14,514 bases of DNA from Bacillota bacterium (GTDB taxonomy: Bacteria; Bacillota; Clostridia; Tissierellales; Sporanaerobacteraceae), in the NCBI GenBank assembly GCA_029779375.1, contig JAKPAR010000259.1, forward strand, positions 1-14,514. The letters are read 5' to 3'. The notes below the pieces were generated by a model, which searched no databases, was not told where the DNA came from, and was given only the letters and a program-made list of their open reading frames with translations. Position numbers and translations under genes: made by a program. Shown here one piece after another: positions 1 to 7,665 of this stretch. Position 1 is the first letter of the stretch. Every line of letters begins with the position of its first letter.

Positions 1-303
1 CCTGGTATGAAAAAATACAATATGAAGAAAAAAGAAAAAAAAGTACCTTTAACTGTAGAAAATAAACAAAGGAAATCTTTAGTTGAAGAAAGAAGAGAGA
101 CTAATGAGAATTATAAATATTTAGAGTCCAAATATGAAATTGATCAAGCTGAAGTAAAAAATATTGGTGTAGAGAAAGAATGCAAAGAGGGCAAAGAAAA
201 GGCACAAGTATTGGGCAAAATTACCTCAAGAGACATTGTTAAAGGTATAGTGATGAAAGAAATACTATCAGAACCAAAATGTAGACAAAATAAAATTTAT
301 TAA
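1..303 (+). CDS. Unrecognised Lys/Glu-rich small protein, probably 5'-truncated
   Basis: I do not recognise this gene. The frame is open from the first base of the window and ends with TAA at 301-303. An ATG at 7 would give 98 residues, but the bases that would carry its ribosome binding site are outside the window or not SD-like, and the ATG at 22 has no SD either. The start is therefore probably upstream. The protein is highly charged, very rich in Lys and Glu through residues 1-70, and has no membrane segment. The last 25 or so residues are more ordered in composition (ITSRDIVKGIVMKEIL, then a Pro-Lys-Cys-Arg patch). I recall tails of the form 'xxAIIxSEILGxPK' on small uncharacterised Clostridia proteins; this is memory, not a search. 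A strong terminator directly downstream separates it from the yqfC cluster. Confidence 0.55.
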   Translation, partial: PGMKKYNMKKKEKKVPLTVENKQRKSLVEERRETNENYKYLESKYEIDQAEVKNIGVEKECKEGKEKAQVLGKITSRDIVKGIVMKEILSEPKCRQNKIY

Positions 304-353
304 AGATAAAGAGTATGTTAGTTAAGTACAAAGACTACATACTCTTTATTTTG
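304..353 (+). terminator. Intrinsic terminator after the first gene
   Basis: Bases 306-318 and 337-349 form a perfect 13-bp inverted repeat (core AAAGAGTATGT / ACATACTCTTT). It can extend inward with AGT 320-322 against ACT 334-336. The 3' arm runs into a T-rich tract (TTATTTTG, ending at 353). The stem is A/T-rich but long. It should stop transcription of the upstream gene and insulate the yqfC cluster. Confidence 0.8.
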
Positions 354-382
354 TAATACCTCCTTTATTTTAAGCATAAATT
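353..382 (+). promoter_or_regulatory. Possible SigE-type promoter for yqfC-yqfD
   Basis: GTAATACC (353-360) resembles the sigma-E -35 element. A 14-base spacer separates it from CATAAATT (375-382), which fits the sigma-E -10 pattern CATAnnnT. The genes that follow belong to families known as mother-cell SigE genes in Bacillus. Transcription would start near 389, leaving a very short leader that begins close to the SD. Alternatively, TTGTAA (351-356) and CATAAA (375-380) with an 18-base spacer form a weak sigma-A pair. The region is A/T-rich, so chance matches are possible. Confidence 0.45.
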
Positions 383-404
383 TAAATAAAAAGGAGGGCT
401 TTTT
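359..404 (+). promoter_or_regulatory. Hairpin that pairs with the yqfC ribosome binding site
   Basis: CCTCCTTT (359-366) is complementary to AAAGGAGG (390-397). The stem continues as ATTT (367-370) with AAAT (384-387) after a two-base AA bulge, leaving a loop of about 13 bases. The 3' arm contains the SD of yqfC, and a run of five T (400-404) follows almost at once. The structure could therefore mask the SD or act as a weak terminator in transcripts that read in from upstream. RNA started at the proposed 353-382 promoter would lack the 5' arm. Confidence 0.45.
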
Positions 405-406
405 AA

Positions 407-685
407 GTGAAAAATAAAGTGGATGATATAAAGTCGAATATTTCAGATATATTTGAGCTTCCAAAAGAAATAGTCATGGATTTGCCGAAGATAACAATGA
501 TAGGTAATATGCAAATACTAGTTACTAATCACAAAGGTATTATTGAATACACAAAAGAAATTATAAGAATTAATACGAATTCTGGAGTTATTAAAATAAC
601 TGGTTCTGATATGTATTTAAAAACCATTCTTTCAGAAGAGATAATTATTTCAGGGCTTATCGAAAAGCTTGAATTTTTGTACTAA
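407..685 (+). CDS. yqfC: Sporulation protein YqfC (YabP/YqfC family)
   Basis: This 92-residue protein has the typical YqfC layout. It contains a D-L-P-K-I-T-M-I-G-N-M-Q motif near residues 25-36, then NHKGIIEYT and a beta-rich C-terminus ending in a short I-x-x-L-E-F segment. Length agrees with the family (about 90 residues). The family is known from Bacillus as a SigE-dependent mother-cell sporulation protein of unclear biochemistry, related to the spore-coat protein YabP. The start is GTG at 407, with AAGGAGGG at 391-398 as the SD and a spacer of 8 bases. The next gene, yqfD, begins 11 bases after the stop, as in most sporeforming Bacillota. Control is likely sporulation-specific, given the SigE-like promoter and the SD-pairing hairpin upstream. 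Confidence 0.92.
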   Translation: MKNKVDDIKSNISDIFELPKEIVMDLPKITMIGNMQILVTNHKGIIEYTKEIIRINTNSGVIKITGSDMYLKTILSEEIIISGLIEKLEFLY

Positions 686-696
686 GGGGTGTATAT

Positions 697-1881
697 ATGC
701 TAGCTATAAAAATATGGAATTATTTTAGAGGATATGTTATTATTAGAGTTGAAGGACTTACTCTTGAAAAGTTTTTAAACTTAGCTGTAAACAAGGATAT
801 ATACCTTTGGGATATAGAAAGAATTGAATATACAGTTATTGAAGGGAAAGTAAGTTTAGAGGGTTTTAAAGCTCTAAGGGAGGTTGTAAAGACTGTAGGC
901 TGTAGGGTATATATAATTGATAAAAAGGGTTTTCCTTTTTTGTTAGAAAAGATTAGAAAGAGAAAAATGTTTGGAATTGGTTTTATAATATTTATAGCAC
1001 TTATAATATTTTTATCTTCGTTTATATGGAGTATTGAAATATTAGGAAATGAAAAGATTAAGGATGAAGAAATCATAAAATTTTTGAATAGCATAGATGT
1101 TTCTTCAGGTAAAATGAAATATAATATAGACTTTGAAAATATAAAAAATAAAATATTTGATGAATTTGATGAATTTTCTTTTGTTTCAGTTGAGATGAGA
1201 GGAACTAAACTTTTTATAAATGTAAAAGAACAGGAATTACCACCTGAAAAAATAGATACGAAAACTCCTTGCAATATTGTAGCTAAGAAAAAAGGAGTTA
1301 TAAAAAAAGTCATTGCAAGAAATGGGAAAAGCATCGTAGAAGAGGGCCAGGTAGTAGAAAAAGGTCAAGTATTAATAACTGGGATCATAAAAGATGAGTC
1401 TATGGAAGAAAATATACTTGTTCATTCAGATGGGGAAGTATTAGCCATCACTAGATATGCGTATACAATGGAAGAAGCTATCGAAAAAGAAATAAAAGAG
1501 GAGACTGGTGAGGTTTATATAAGAAAAGAGTTGAAATTTGGAGAAAAAGGAATACAAATTATAGAAGGAGAAATTCCTTTTAAAGAGTATATAGTAGTTG
1601 AGGATACAAAAAATATAGTGGATTTTTTACCTATACAAATTGTAAGCTATGAATATAGAGAAGTTGAAGTAAAGAAAATAAAACAAAATATAGATTCACT
1701 GAAACGTTCAACCCAAGTATTGGCAGTACAAGAAATAAATAAGATATTGCCTAAAGATAGTCAAGTAATATCTAAAGATGTGAAGTATAATATAGAAGAT
1801 AACAAATTGATAACACAGGTAATTATAGAAGCTATTGAAGATATAGGAGAAAAGCAAATAATTTATAATAGGGAGGATTAG
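697..1881 (+). CDS. yqfD: Sporulation protein YqfD
   Basis: This 394-residue membrane protein matches the YqfD family in length and layout. Residues 1-88 form a cytosolic N-terminal domain with the opening W-N-Y-F-R-G-Y-V typical of the family. A single hydrophobic segment lies at about residues 91-112. After it comes a long domain, likely outside the mother-cell cytoplasm, with a beta-rich lipoyl-like stretch at about 190-255 (KKKGVIKKV...GKSIVEEGQVVEKGQVLITG). The family is needed for efficient sporulation in Bacillus and is expressed under SigE; its exact function is unknown. The SD AAGGGG (684-689) overlaps the yqfC stop and sits 7 bases before the ATG. Co-transcription with yqfC is likely. 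phoH begins 2 bases after the stop. Confidence 0.93.
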   Translation: MLAIKIWNYFRGYVIIRVEGLTLEKFLNLAVNKDIYLWDIERIEYTVIEGKVSLEGFKALREVVKTVGCRVYIIDKKGFPFLLEKIRKRKMFGIGFIIFIALIIFLSSFIWSIEILGNEKIKDEEIIKFLNSIDVSSGKMKYNIDFENIKNKIFDEFDEFSFVSVEMRGTKLFINVKEQELPPEKIDTKTPCNIVAKKKGVIKKVIARNGKSIVEEGQVVEKGQVLITGIIKDESMEENILVHSDGEVLAITRYAYTMEEAIEKEIKEETGEVYIRKELKFGEKGIQIIEGEIPFKEYIVVEDTKNIVDFLPIQIVSYEYREVEVKKIKQNIDSLKRSTQVLAVQEINKILPKDSQVISKDVKYNIEDNKLITQVIIEAIEDIGEKQIIYNRED

Positions 1882-1883
1882 TT

Positions 1884-2855
1884 TTGAGTAAAGACATCAC
1901 GGAGAAAATCATTGCTATAGAGGATGAAAATGTTGTATTTGAGTTATTTGGCAAATTTGATGAAAATATAAAGATAATTGAAAGTGAATTTAGTGTAGAA
2001 ATTCTTTTGAGGAGTGGAGAAATAAAAATAATAGGTGAAGAAATTCCAGTTATGCTGGTAGATAGGCTTATATATAAATTAATTGAAATAATAAAAGCAC
2101 AAGGTAAACTTGCAAAGCAAGAGCTAATGTATACCATTCAACTTATTTATGAAGGAAAAGAAGAAAAGGTAAAAGAATTAATAGATGAAACTATATGTAT
2201 CACTTCATCTGGAAAGAGTATAAAACCTAAAACTTTAGGTCAGAAAAGATACATTGATTCTATAAAAAATAATGATATAGTATTTGGAATTGGTCCAGCA
2301 GGTACTGGGAAAACTTATCTTGCTATGGCTATGGCAGTAAATGCTTTTAAGAATAAGGAAGTCAATAGAATAATATTGACAAGGCCTGCAGTGGAAGCTG
2401 GAGAAAATCTAGGATTTTTGCCTGGAGATTTACAAGAAAAAGTGGATCCATATTTAAGACCTGTATATGATGCACTATTTGATATAATGGGTTTTGAGAC
2501 TTATGGAAAGTTTGTTGAGAAAGGGCTTATAGAAGTAGCACCATTAGCATATATGAGAGGAAGAACATTGGATTCTGCTTATGTAATACTTGATGAAGCA
2601 CAAAATACTACAAATGAGCAGATGAAAATGTTTTTAACAAGATTAGGATTTGGTTCAAAAGCTATAATCACTGGTGATATCACTCAAATAGACTTGCCAC
2701 GTGGAAAGTCCTCTGGTCTTAAGACTGTAACTAAAATACTTTCTGGAATAAATGGTATAGATTTTGTTTATCTAACAAAATTAGATATTGTGAGACATCC
2801 ATTGGTACAGAAAATAATAGAAGCTTATGACAAATATGAAAAAAATGCTGAGTAG
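1884..2855 (+). CDS. phoH: PhoH-like ATPase (PhoH/PhoL family)
   Basis: This 323-residue cytosolic P-loop ATPase has the short PhoH/YbeZ architecture. A KH-like N-terminal region (about 20-75) precedes the ATPase core. The Walker A motif GPAGTGKT is at residues 137-144 and the Walker B motif VILDEAQN at 234-241. Other family signatures are LTRPAVEAGENLGFLPGD, a TGDITQIDLPRG motif and a C-terminal DIVRHPLV. YbeZ-type proteins work with the endoribonuclease YbeY and are linked to RNA metabolism and ribosome quality control; ybeY is two genes downstream here. The start is TTG at 1884, supported by GGGAGG at 1871-1876 with a 7-base spacer. The gene is packed 2 bases after yqfD, so mother-cell read-through from yqfCD is possible. 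Confidence 0.95.
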   Translation: MSKDITEKIIAIEDENVVFELFGKFDENIKIIESEFSVEILLRSGEIKIIGEEIPVMLVDRLIYKLIEIIKAQGKLAKQELMYTIQLIYEGKEEKVKELIDETICITSSGKSIKPKTLGQKRYIDSIKNNDIVFGIGPAGTGKTYLAMAMAVNAFKNKEVNRIILTRPAVEAGENLGFLPGDLQEKVDPYLRPVYDALFDIMGFETYGKFVEKGLIEVAPLAYMRGRTLDSAYVILDEAQNTTNEQMKMFLTRLGFGSKAIITGDITQIDLPRGKSSGLKTVTKILSGINGIDFVYLTKLDIVRHPLVQKIIEAYDKYEKNAE

Positions 2856-2878
2856 ATATTTTGTTGGGGGGTTATCCC

Positions 2879-4993
2879 ATGATGAAACAAAAAATTAAGG
2901 ACAAACGAATAAAAAGGCCAAAAGTTAAAAGGGTGGTTTCATATTTTTCTGAACACAAAAATGTTGGCATTATAGTATTACAAATTATTTTTACATTGCT
3001 TCTGTTTTTTACAATTATTGACAACATAGAGCCGAAAAAGGTAAAGGTAAGGATAGGAGATGTATCTCCTTATGAAATTAGAGCTACTAAAGATATAGAA
3101 GATAAAGGTGCTACGCAAAAATTAAAAAATGAGGCAATGGAAAGGGTTGAGCCTAGATTTAGAGTCAATCCATCTGTTCAGATGAAAATGAAAAATGATA
3201 TTAGAGTTTTTTTTGGCCTTGTGAAAGATGTAAAAGCTTATGACAATATGAGCAATACAAAGAAAGCCAATTTGCTTGAAGAACAATCAAATATAAAATT
3301 ACAACCTAAATACTTTAATATAGCTGTGAGAATAGACAACAAAGAATTAAATTCTTTAGAAAATGCTATATATGATATTATAAATCAAATAATGAGCACA
3401 GGTATAAAAGAAGAAGAGTTAGAGTATGAAATGGAAAATGTAAAAAGTATTTTTAAAACTTTGGATATGTCCAAAGAAGAAAAGGAACTAGGTATGGTTC
3501 TTATAGAATCTACTATAGAACCCAATAAGTTTTTAGATATGGAGGCAACTCAAAGGAAAAAGTTAGAGGTAGCTGAAAATGTAGAGCCAGTTATTGTGAA
3601 AGAAAATCAAGTAATTGTAAGAAAAGGCGATAGAATAGATGTAAATGCATATGAAATGATAAAAGATTCTGGGCTTTTAAAAGAAAAAGAAGGGTATGAT
3701 TTAAGTACCATAATAGGTACAATTATTATTATTCTATTAGTAGAATCTGTGATAGGGTTGTATTTATATCATTTTAACAAGGAAGTTTTCACAAGTTCAA
3801 AGCTAGTTATACTAGATATTATAATTATAAGTATAGTTCTTATATCTGAAGGAGTATATAGTATTTCACCATATATAATGCCTGTTTCTACAGCCGCTAT
3901 GCTCATTACTCTTATCATAAATCCAAAACTGGCTTTAATAATAAATGCTATATTGGCCTTTTTAATTGGAATTATTTTAAAAGTTGATGAAAGTGTAGTA
4001 GCTATGCTATTGATTGGAGGAAGTATAGGAGCATTTAGCGTGATAAATGCCTCCCAAAGATATAATATTTTTTTCAATGGATTGGTAGTTGGAATTGTAA
4101 ATGTTTTGACTATAGTATCTTTTGGTCTTGTAAAAAGAGCAGATATTTTAGATACCCTTATAAAGAGTGGATATGGTGTATTAAATGGGATTTTTTGTGC
4201 AGTTTTAACTATAGGTACATTGCCTTTGTGGGAAAATGTATTTCAAATATTGACTCCTCTTAAGTTACTAGAACTTTCTAACCCAAATCAGCCCCTTCTA
4301 AAAAAATTACTTATGGAGGCTCCTGGGACATATCATCACAGTGTGTTGGTAGGAAATTTAAGTGAGGCAGCTGCAGAGGAAGTAGGAGCAAATCCACTTA
4401 TAGCAAGAGTTGGAGCATATTATCATGATATAGGAAAACTAAAGAGACCTTATTTGTTTAAAGAAAATCAGTTTGGATTTGACAATCCTCATGACAAATT
4501 AAACCCAAGCCTTAGTACACTGATTATAACAAATCATACTAAAGATGGGCTAACAATGGCAGAAGAGTATAATTTGCCTAAAGAAATAAAGGATATAATA
4601 ATTCAACATCATGGAGATACGATAGTAGCATATTTTTATTATAAAGCACTAAAAGGTGAAAATAGTGAAAATGTAAAGATTGAGGATTTCAGATATAAAG
4701 GGCCTAGGCCTCAGACCAAAGAAGCAGCTATAATAATGTTAGCTGATTCAGTGGAGGCTGCAGTTAGATCTATTAAGGAACCTAACAAAGGGAAAATAGA
4801 AGAAATGGTCAGAAATATTATAAAGGGCAAATTAGAAGATGGACAACTTGAAGAATGTGACTTGACTTTAAAAGATTTAAACACAATTGCCAATATTTTT
4901 TGTACTGTACTTTTGGGCATATTCCATGATAGGATAGAGTATCCAAAGCTTGATATAAATGAAGTAAAAGGCGAAATTAAAGGAGAGATATAG
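2879..4993 (+). CDS. yqfF: 7TM-HD family phosphohydrolase, likely c-di-AMP phosphodiesterase (PgpH/YqfF)
   Basis: This 704-residue integral membrane protein has the 7TMR-HD architecture. It has a basic cytosolic N-terminus, one membrane segment at about residues 27-45, a long extracellular 7TMR-HDED region to about 270, seven or so hydrophobic helices (about 275-460) and a cytosolic HD domain. Visible HD residues are H486-H487, H516-D517 in YYHDIGK, H577-H578 and D623. In Listeria the homologue PgpH hydrolyses cyclic di-AMP to pApA, so this protein probably lowers c-di-AMP in response to an external or membrane signal. An in-frame TTG at 2861 has no SD. The run of G at 2866-2871 lies 7 bases before ATG 2879, so I choose 2879; ATG 2882 is also possible. 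The stop codon directly precedes the ybeY ATG. Confidence 0.93.
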   Translation: MMKQKIKDKRIKRPKVKRVVSYFSEHKNVGIIVLQIIFTLLLFFTIIDNIEPKKVKVRIGDVSPYEIRATKDIEDKGATQKLKNEAMERVEPRFRVNPSVQMKMKNDIRVFFGLVKDVKAYDNMSNTKKANLLEEQSNIKLQPKYFNIAVRIDNKELNSLENAIYDIINQIMSTGIKEEELEYEMENVKSIFKTLDMSKEEKELGMVLIESTIEPNKFLDMEATQRKKLEVAENVEPVIVKENQVIVRKGDRIDVNAYEMIKDSGLLKEKEGYDLSTIIGTIIIILLVESVIGLYLYHFNKEVFTSSKLVILDIIIISIVLISEGVYSISPYIMPVSTAAMLITLIINPKLALIINAILAFLIGIILKVDESVVAMLLIGGSIGAFSVINASQRYNIFFNGLVVGIVNVLTIVSFGLVKRADILDTLIKSGYGVLNGIFCAVLTIGTLPLWENVFQILTPLKLLELSNPNQPLLKKLLMEAPGTYHHSVLVGNLSEAAAEEVGANPLIARVGAYYHDIGKLKRPYLFKENQFGFDNPHDKLNPSLSTLIITNHTKDGLTMAEEYNLPKEIKDIIIQHHGDTIVAYFYYKALKGENSENVKIEDFRYKGPRPQTKEAAIIMLADSVEAAVRSIKEPNKGKIEEMVRNIIKGKLEDGQLEECDLTLKDLNTIANIFCTVLLGIFHDRIEYPKLDINEVKGEIKGEI

Positions 4994-5458
4994 ATGGATA
5001 TATATATAGATAATAGACAGGACAAGATAGAAATAGATGAAAAAATTGAAGCCATTGAAACTATTATAAATCAGGTCATAGAGGAATGTTTAAAAGAAGA
5101 GGAACATTCTACAGATGTGGAAGTGAGCGTTTCTTTTGTAGACAATGAAGAAATTAGAGAATTAAATAAAGAATATAGAAATGTAGATTCTCCTACAGAT
5201 GTGCTTTCTTTTCCTATGGAGGAAGATTCTTTTGGTCTTTTTACACCTCTTTTAGGTGATATTGTCATATCTCTTGAACGTGCTTTAGAACAATCAAAAG
5301 AATATGGACATACTTTTGAAAGAGAAATAGCGTATTTAACTGCTCATAGTATGTTTCATCTTCTTGGATATGATCATATGACAGATGAAGATAAAAGGAT
5401 TATGAGAGAAAAGGAAAAAAGCGTCATGAAAACTTTAAAGATATTTAAAAATGAATAA
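4994..5458 (+). CDS. ybeY: Endoribonuclease YbeY, 16S rRNA maturation factor
   Basis: This 154-residue cytosolic metalloprotein carries the family zinc site H118-x3-H122-x5-H128 inside AHSMFHLLGYDH. Upstream is the conserved core around SVSFVDNEEIRELNKEYR and the SPTDVLSFPM motif (about 67-76). YbeY is a single-strand endoribonuclease for 16S rRNA 3'-end processing and 70S ribosome quality control, and it pairs functionally with PhoH/YbeZ and Era, both in this cluster. Length fits the family (about 155). The ATG follows the yqfF TAG with no gap, and the SD AAAGGAGAG lies within the end of yqfF (about 4979-4987). This suggests translational coupling. Confidence 0.96.
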   Translation: MDIYIDNRQDKIEIDEKIEAIETIINQVIEECLKEEEHSTDVEVSVSFVDNEEIRELNKEYRNVDSPTDVLSFPMEEDSFGLFTPLLGDIVISLERALEQSKEYGHTFEREIAYLTAHSMFHLLGYDHMTDEDKRIMREKEKSVMKTLKIFKNE

Positions 5459-5472
5459 AATAAGGTGGTTAA

Positions 5473-6171
5473 ATGAAATCTAGAAGTCTTATAGATAGTT
5501 TTAATTATGCGGTAGATGGAATAATTTATACATTAAAAACTCAAAGAAATATGAGGATACATTTTAGTTTAGCTGTTATAGTTCTTGTTTTAAGTCTATT
5601 TTTAAATTTTAGTAGACTTGAATTTTTGATACTATTTTTAACAGTAAGTTTTGTGATAGCTTCAGAAATGATAAATACATCTATAGAAAAATCCATAGAT
5701 CTTTTTACAGAGGATTATCATCCTTTAGCAAAAATTGCAAAAGATGTGGCGGCAGGGGCAGTTCTCGTATCAGCTATAAATGCTATAGTGGTGGGTTATT
5801 TATTGTTTTTTGATAGATTAAATCCTTATTCCCATTTACTATTATTTAAAATCAAAAATTCACCAATTCATTTGACTTTTATATCTATATTTTTAGTCAT
5901 AATTATAACTGTAATTATAAAAACAATAGCTCAAACAGGTACTCCTTTTAAAGGAGGAATAGTTAGTGGACATTCAGCTATTGGTTTTTTAATAGCAACA
6001 ATCATAAGTTTTTTAGCTCAAAATGTATTAATCACAACATTGGCTTATTTTATGGCTATACTATTAGGAGAAAGTAGAGTAGAAGGGAAAATTCATAGTT
6101 CTTTTGAAGTGATAACAGGTGCTGTATTGGGAATTTTAATAGGAATTTTAGTTTTCCAAATTATAGGCTAA
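5473..6171 (+). CDS. dgkA: Diacylglycerol/undecaprenol kinase fused to PAP2 phosphatase
   Basis: This 232-residue membrane protein joins two enzymes. Residues 1-115 are a DgkA domain with three membrane helices. Its active-site sequence EMINTSIEKSIDL starts at E65, and KDVAAGAV has D91; Gram-positive members phosphorylate undecaprenol. Residues 125-232 form a PAP2-type acid phosphatase domain. It has KGGIVSGHS (S165-G166-H167) and S201-R202-x5-H208-x3-E212, where the usual final Asp is Glu. A clear K-x6-R-P motif 1 is not evident. The fusion is seen in many Clostridia and suggests control of the lipid alcohol/monophosphate pool in one polypeptide. The SD AAGGTGG (5462-5468) lies 4 bases before the ATG. 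The next gene starts 12 bases after the stop. Whether both domains are active cannot be judged from the sequence. Confidence 0.88.
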   Translation: MKSRSLIDSFNYAVDGIIYTLKTQRNMRIHFSLAVIVLVLSLFLNFSRLEFLILFLTVSFVIASEMINTSIEKSIDLFTEDYHPLAKIAKDVAAGAVLVSAINAIVVGYLLFFDRLNPYSHLLLFKIKNSPIHLTFISIFLVIIITVIIKTIAQTGTPFKGGIVSGHSAIGFLIATIISFLAQNVLITTLAYFMAILLGESRVEGKIHSSFEVITGAVLGILIGILVFQIIG

Positions 6172-6183
6172 CAGGAGGGATTT

Positions 6184-7242
6184 ATGAAAAAGATATTATT
6201 TATTTTCTTGGTATTTTCTATTGGCTTAATTGGTGTGGGTTGCAGAAGAAATGAAGTGGGGATAGGAGATGATGAAGGGATAGTAATTGCTGACGATGAA
6301 GAAGTAAATAAAGAAGATGGAAAAGAAGACGAAGGTTTGAAGGAAGGCATACCTTCACCTTTAAGCGGAATTTATGCATCTAAGGGAAAAGTAAGTAGAA
6401 GGCCAGTAGCGGTTATGTTTGATAATCATCCAAGAGCTAGATGGCAAGCGGGCCTTTCAGAAGCAGAAGTGGTTTATGAATTTATGGTAGAAGCACCTTA
6501 TACAAGATATATGGGAATATTTCTTATAAATGACCCAGAAGAATTAGGGCCAATTAGAAGTTCAAGACCTTATTTTGTTACTACTCTATTGGAGTATGAT
6601 CCAATATATGTAAGAGTCGGCGGAAGCGAGGAAGCTAAAAAAGATATAAAAACCTTAGGTATTGCAGATATTGATGGATTGTCAAGTTCACCAAGTGTTT
6701 TTTATAGAAATACTAAGAATGGCAAAAAAAAGCCTCACAATCTTTATACAAATATGAATATTATACGAAAAACTCAGGCTGAAAGAGGATATAAACTAGA
6801 AGGAAACTTTGAAGGATTTAAATTTTTCACTGAAGATACTGAAATAAATGGCTTTTCTGCAAAAGATGTAACTATTATCTACAACAATGAAAACAATACT
6901 CAGTATGTGTATGATGAAGCTAAAAAAAATTATAAAAGATATAAAGATGGTAAGCTTCATATTGATGAATATTACAATATACCAATTGTAGCTAAAAATA
7001 TTGTCATACAAGAGGCCAATACAAAAGTTGTTGATAAAGAAGGTAGACTTAAAATTGATTTGATAGGTAGTGGAAATGGTATATATATAACCAATGGACA
7101 AGGTCAAAATATTACTTGGACTAAAAATTCTAGAAATGCTAAAACTAAATACTATGATGAAAGTGGAAGAGAAATAAAATTCAATTCTGGCATCACTTGG
7201 ATTCAAGTGATAAATACAAAAACAAATTTAGCTATTAAATAG
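6184..7242 (+). CDS. DUF3048 lipoprotein (YerB-like)
   Basis: This 352-residue protein starts with a lipoprotein signal: MKK, a hydrophobic stretch to about residue 18 and a lipobox ending in Cys20 (IGVGC). It should be acylated and exposed on the outer face of the membrane. A strongly acidic linker (about 24-55, rich in Asp/Glu) leads into the DUF3048 region, with RPVAVMFDNHPRARWQAGL, then GPIRSSRPYF at about 120-129 and the C-terminal DUF3048 half with GNGIYITNGQGQNITW. YerB of Bacillus is the named relative; its biochemical role is unknown. The ATG is served by an AGGAGG-type SD (6172-6178). The gene lies between dgkA and cdd, where many relatives have nothing, so it looks like an insertion into an otherwise conserved order. 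Base composition looks like its neighbours. Confidence 0.88.
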   Translation: MKKILFIFLVFSIGLIGVGCRRNEVGIGDDEGIVIADDEEVNKEDGKEDEGLKEGIPSPLSGIYASKGKVSRRPVAVMFDNHPRARWQAGLSEAEVVYEFMVEAPYTRYMGIFLINDPEELGPIRSSRPYFVTTLLEYDPIYVRVGGSEEAKKDIKTLGIADIDGLSSSPSVFYRNTKNGKKKPHNLYTNMNIIRKTQAERGYKLEGNFEGFKFFTEDTEINGFSAKDVTIIYNNENNTQYVYDEAKKNYKRYKDGKLHIDEYYNIPIVAKNIVIQEANTKVVDKEGRLKIDLIGSGNGIYITNGQGQNITWTKNSRNAKTKYYDESGREIKFNSGITWIQVINTKTNLAIK

Positions 7243-7253
7243 GAGTGATTGTT

Positions 7254-7655
7254 TTGAATCAAAGAGAACTTATAGAAAAGGCTTTTGAAGCTAAAAAAAT
7301 GGCTTATGTGCCTTATTCAAATTTTCATGTAGGAGCAGCAGTACTTATGGAAGATGGTAGTATATATGGAGGGTGCAATATTGAATCAGCCTCATATAGT
7401 CCTACAAACTGTGCTGAAAGAACTGCTATTTTTAAGGCAATTTCAGAAGGAAAGAGAAACATAAAAGCTATAGCTATTGTAGGAGATGCGGGTTTTACTT
7501 ATCCATGTGGAGTTTGTAGACAAGTTATAAGAGAATTTGGGAAAAATGCAAAAATAATCATTGCTAAATCATTAGATGAATACAAAGAATATACTTTAGA
7601 TGAATTGTTGCCTTACAGTTTTGGGCCAGAAGATTTAGAAAATGCAGTGAAATAG
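7254..7655 (+). CDS. cdd: Cytidine deaminase
   Basis: This 133-residue enzyme deaminates cytidine and deoxycytidine to uridine and deoxyuridine in pyrimidine salvage. The zinc ligands and catalytic Glu are visible: C53-A54-E55 in NCAERTA and P84-C85-G-V-C88. The substrate loop PYSNFHVGAA is near residue 20. Length matches the homotetrameric class (about 130-136). I choose TTG 7254 as the start because AGGAG (7241-7245) lies 8 bases before it. The in-frame GTG at 7245 overlaps this SD and cannot be served by it. The SD also overlaps the TAG stop of the DUF3048 gene, which hints at coupling. era follows after 10 bases; the cdd-era pair is classic for Bacillota. Confidence 0.95.
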   Translation: MNQRELIEKAFEAKKMAYVPYSNFHVGAAVLMEDGSIYGGCNIESASYSPTNCAERTAIFKAISEGKRNIKAIAIVGDAGFTYPCGVCRQVIREFGKNAKIIIAKSLDEYKEYTLDELLPYSFGPEDLENAVK

Positions 7656-7665
7656 GAGTGATGCT

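Noticed and set aside
720..1334. Long open frame on the minus strand (204 codons) opposite yqfD
   Set aside because: It is a shadow of the well-supported yqfD gene. Its product is low-complexity Ile/Ser/Phe-rich and resembles no family I recognise.
2861..2878. TTG 2861 as the start of the HD phosphodiesterase gene
   Set aside because: There is no SD before it, while the G-run at 2866-2871 is well placed for ATG 2879.
6796..7206. Minus-strand open frame opposite the DUF3048 gene (136 codons)
   Set aside because: It lies fully inside the lipoprotein gene, has the Phe/Ile/Ser-rich composition typical of antisense to A/T-rich genes, and has no family signature.
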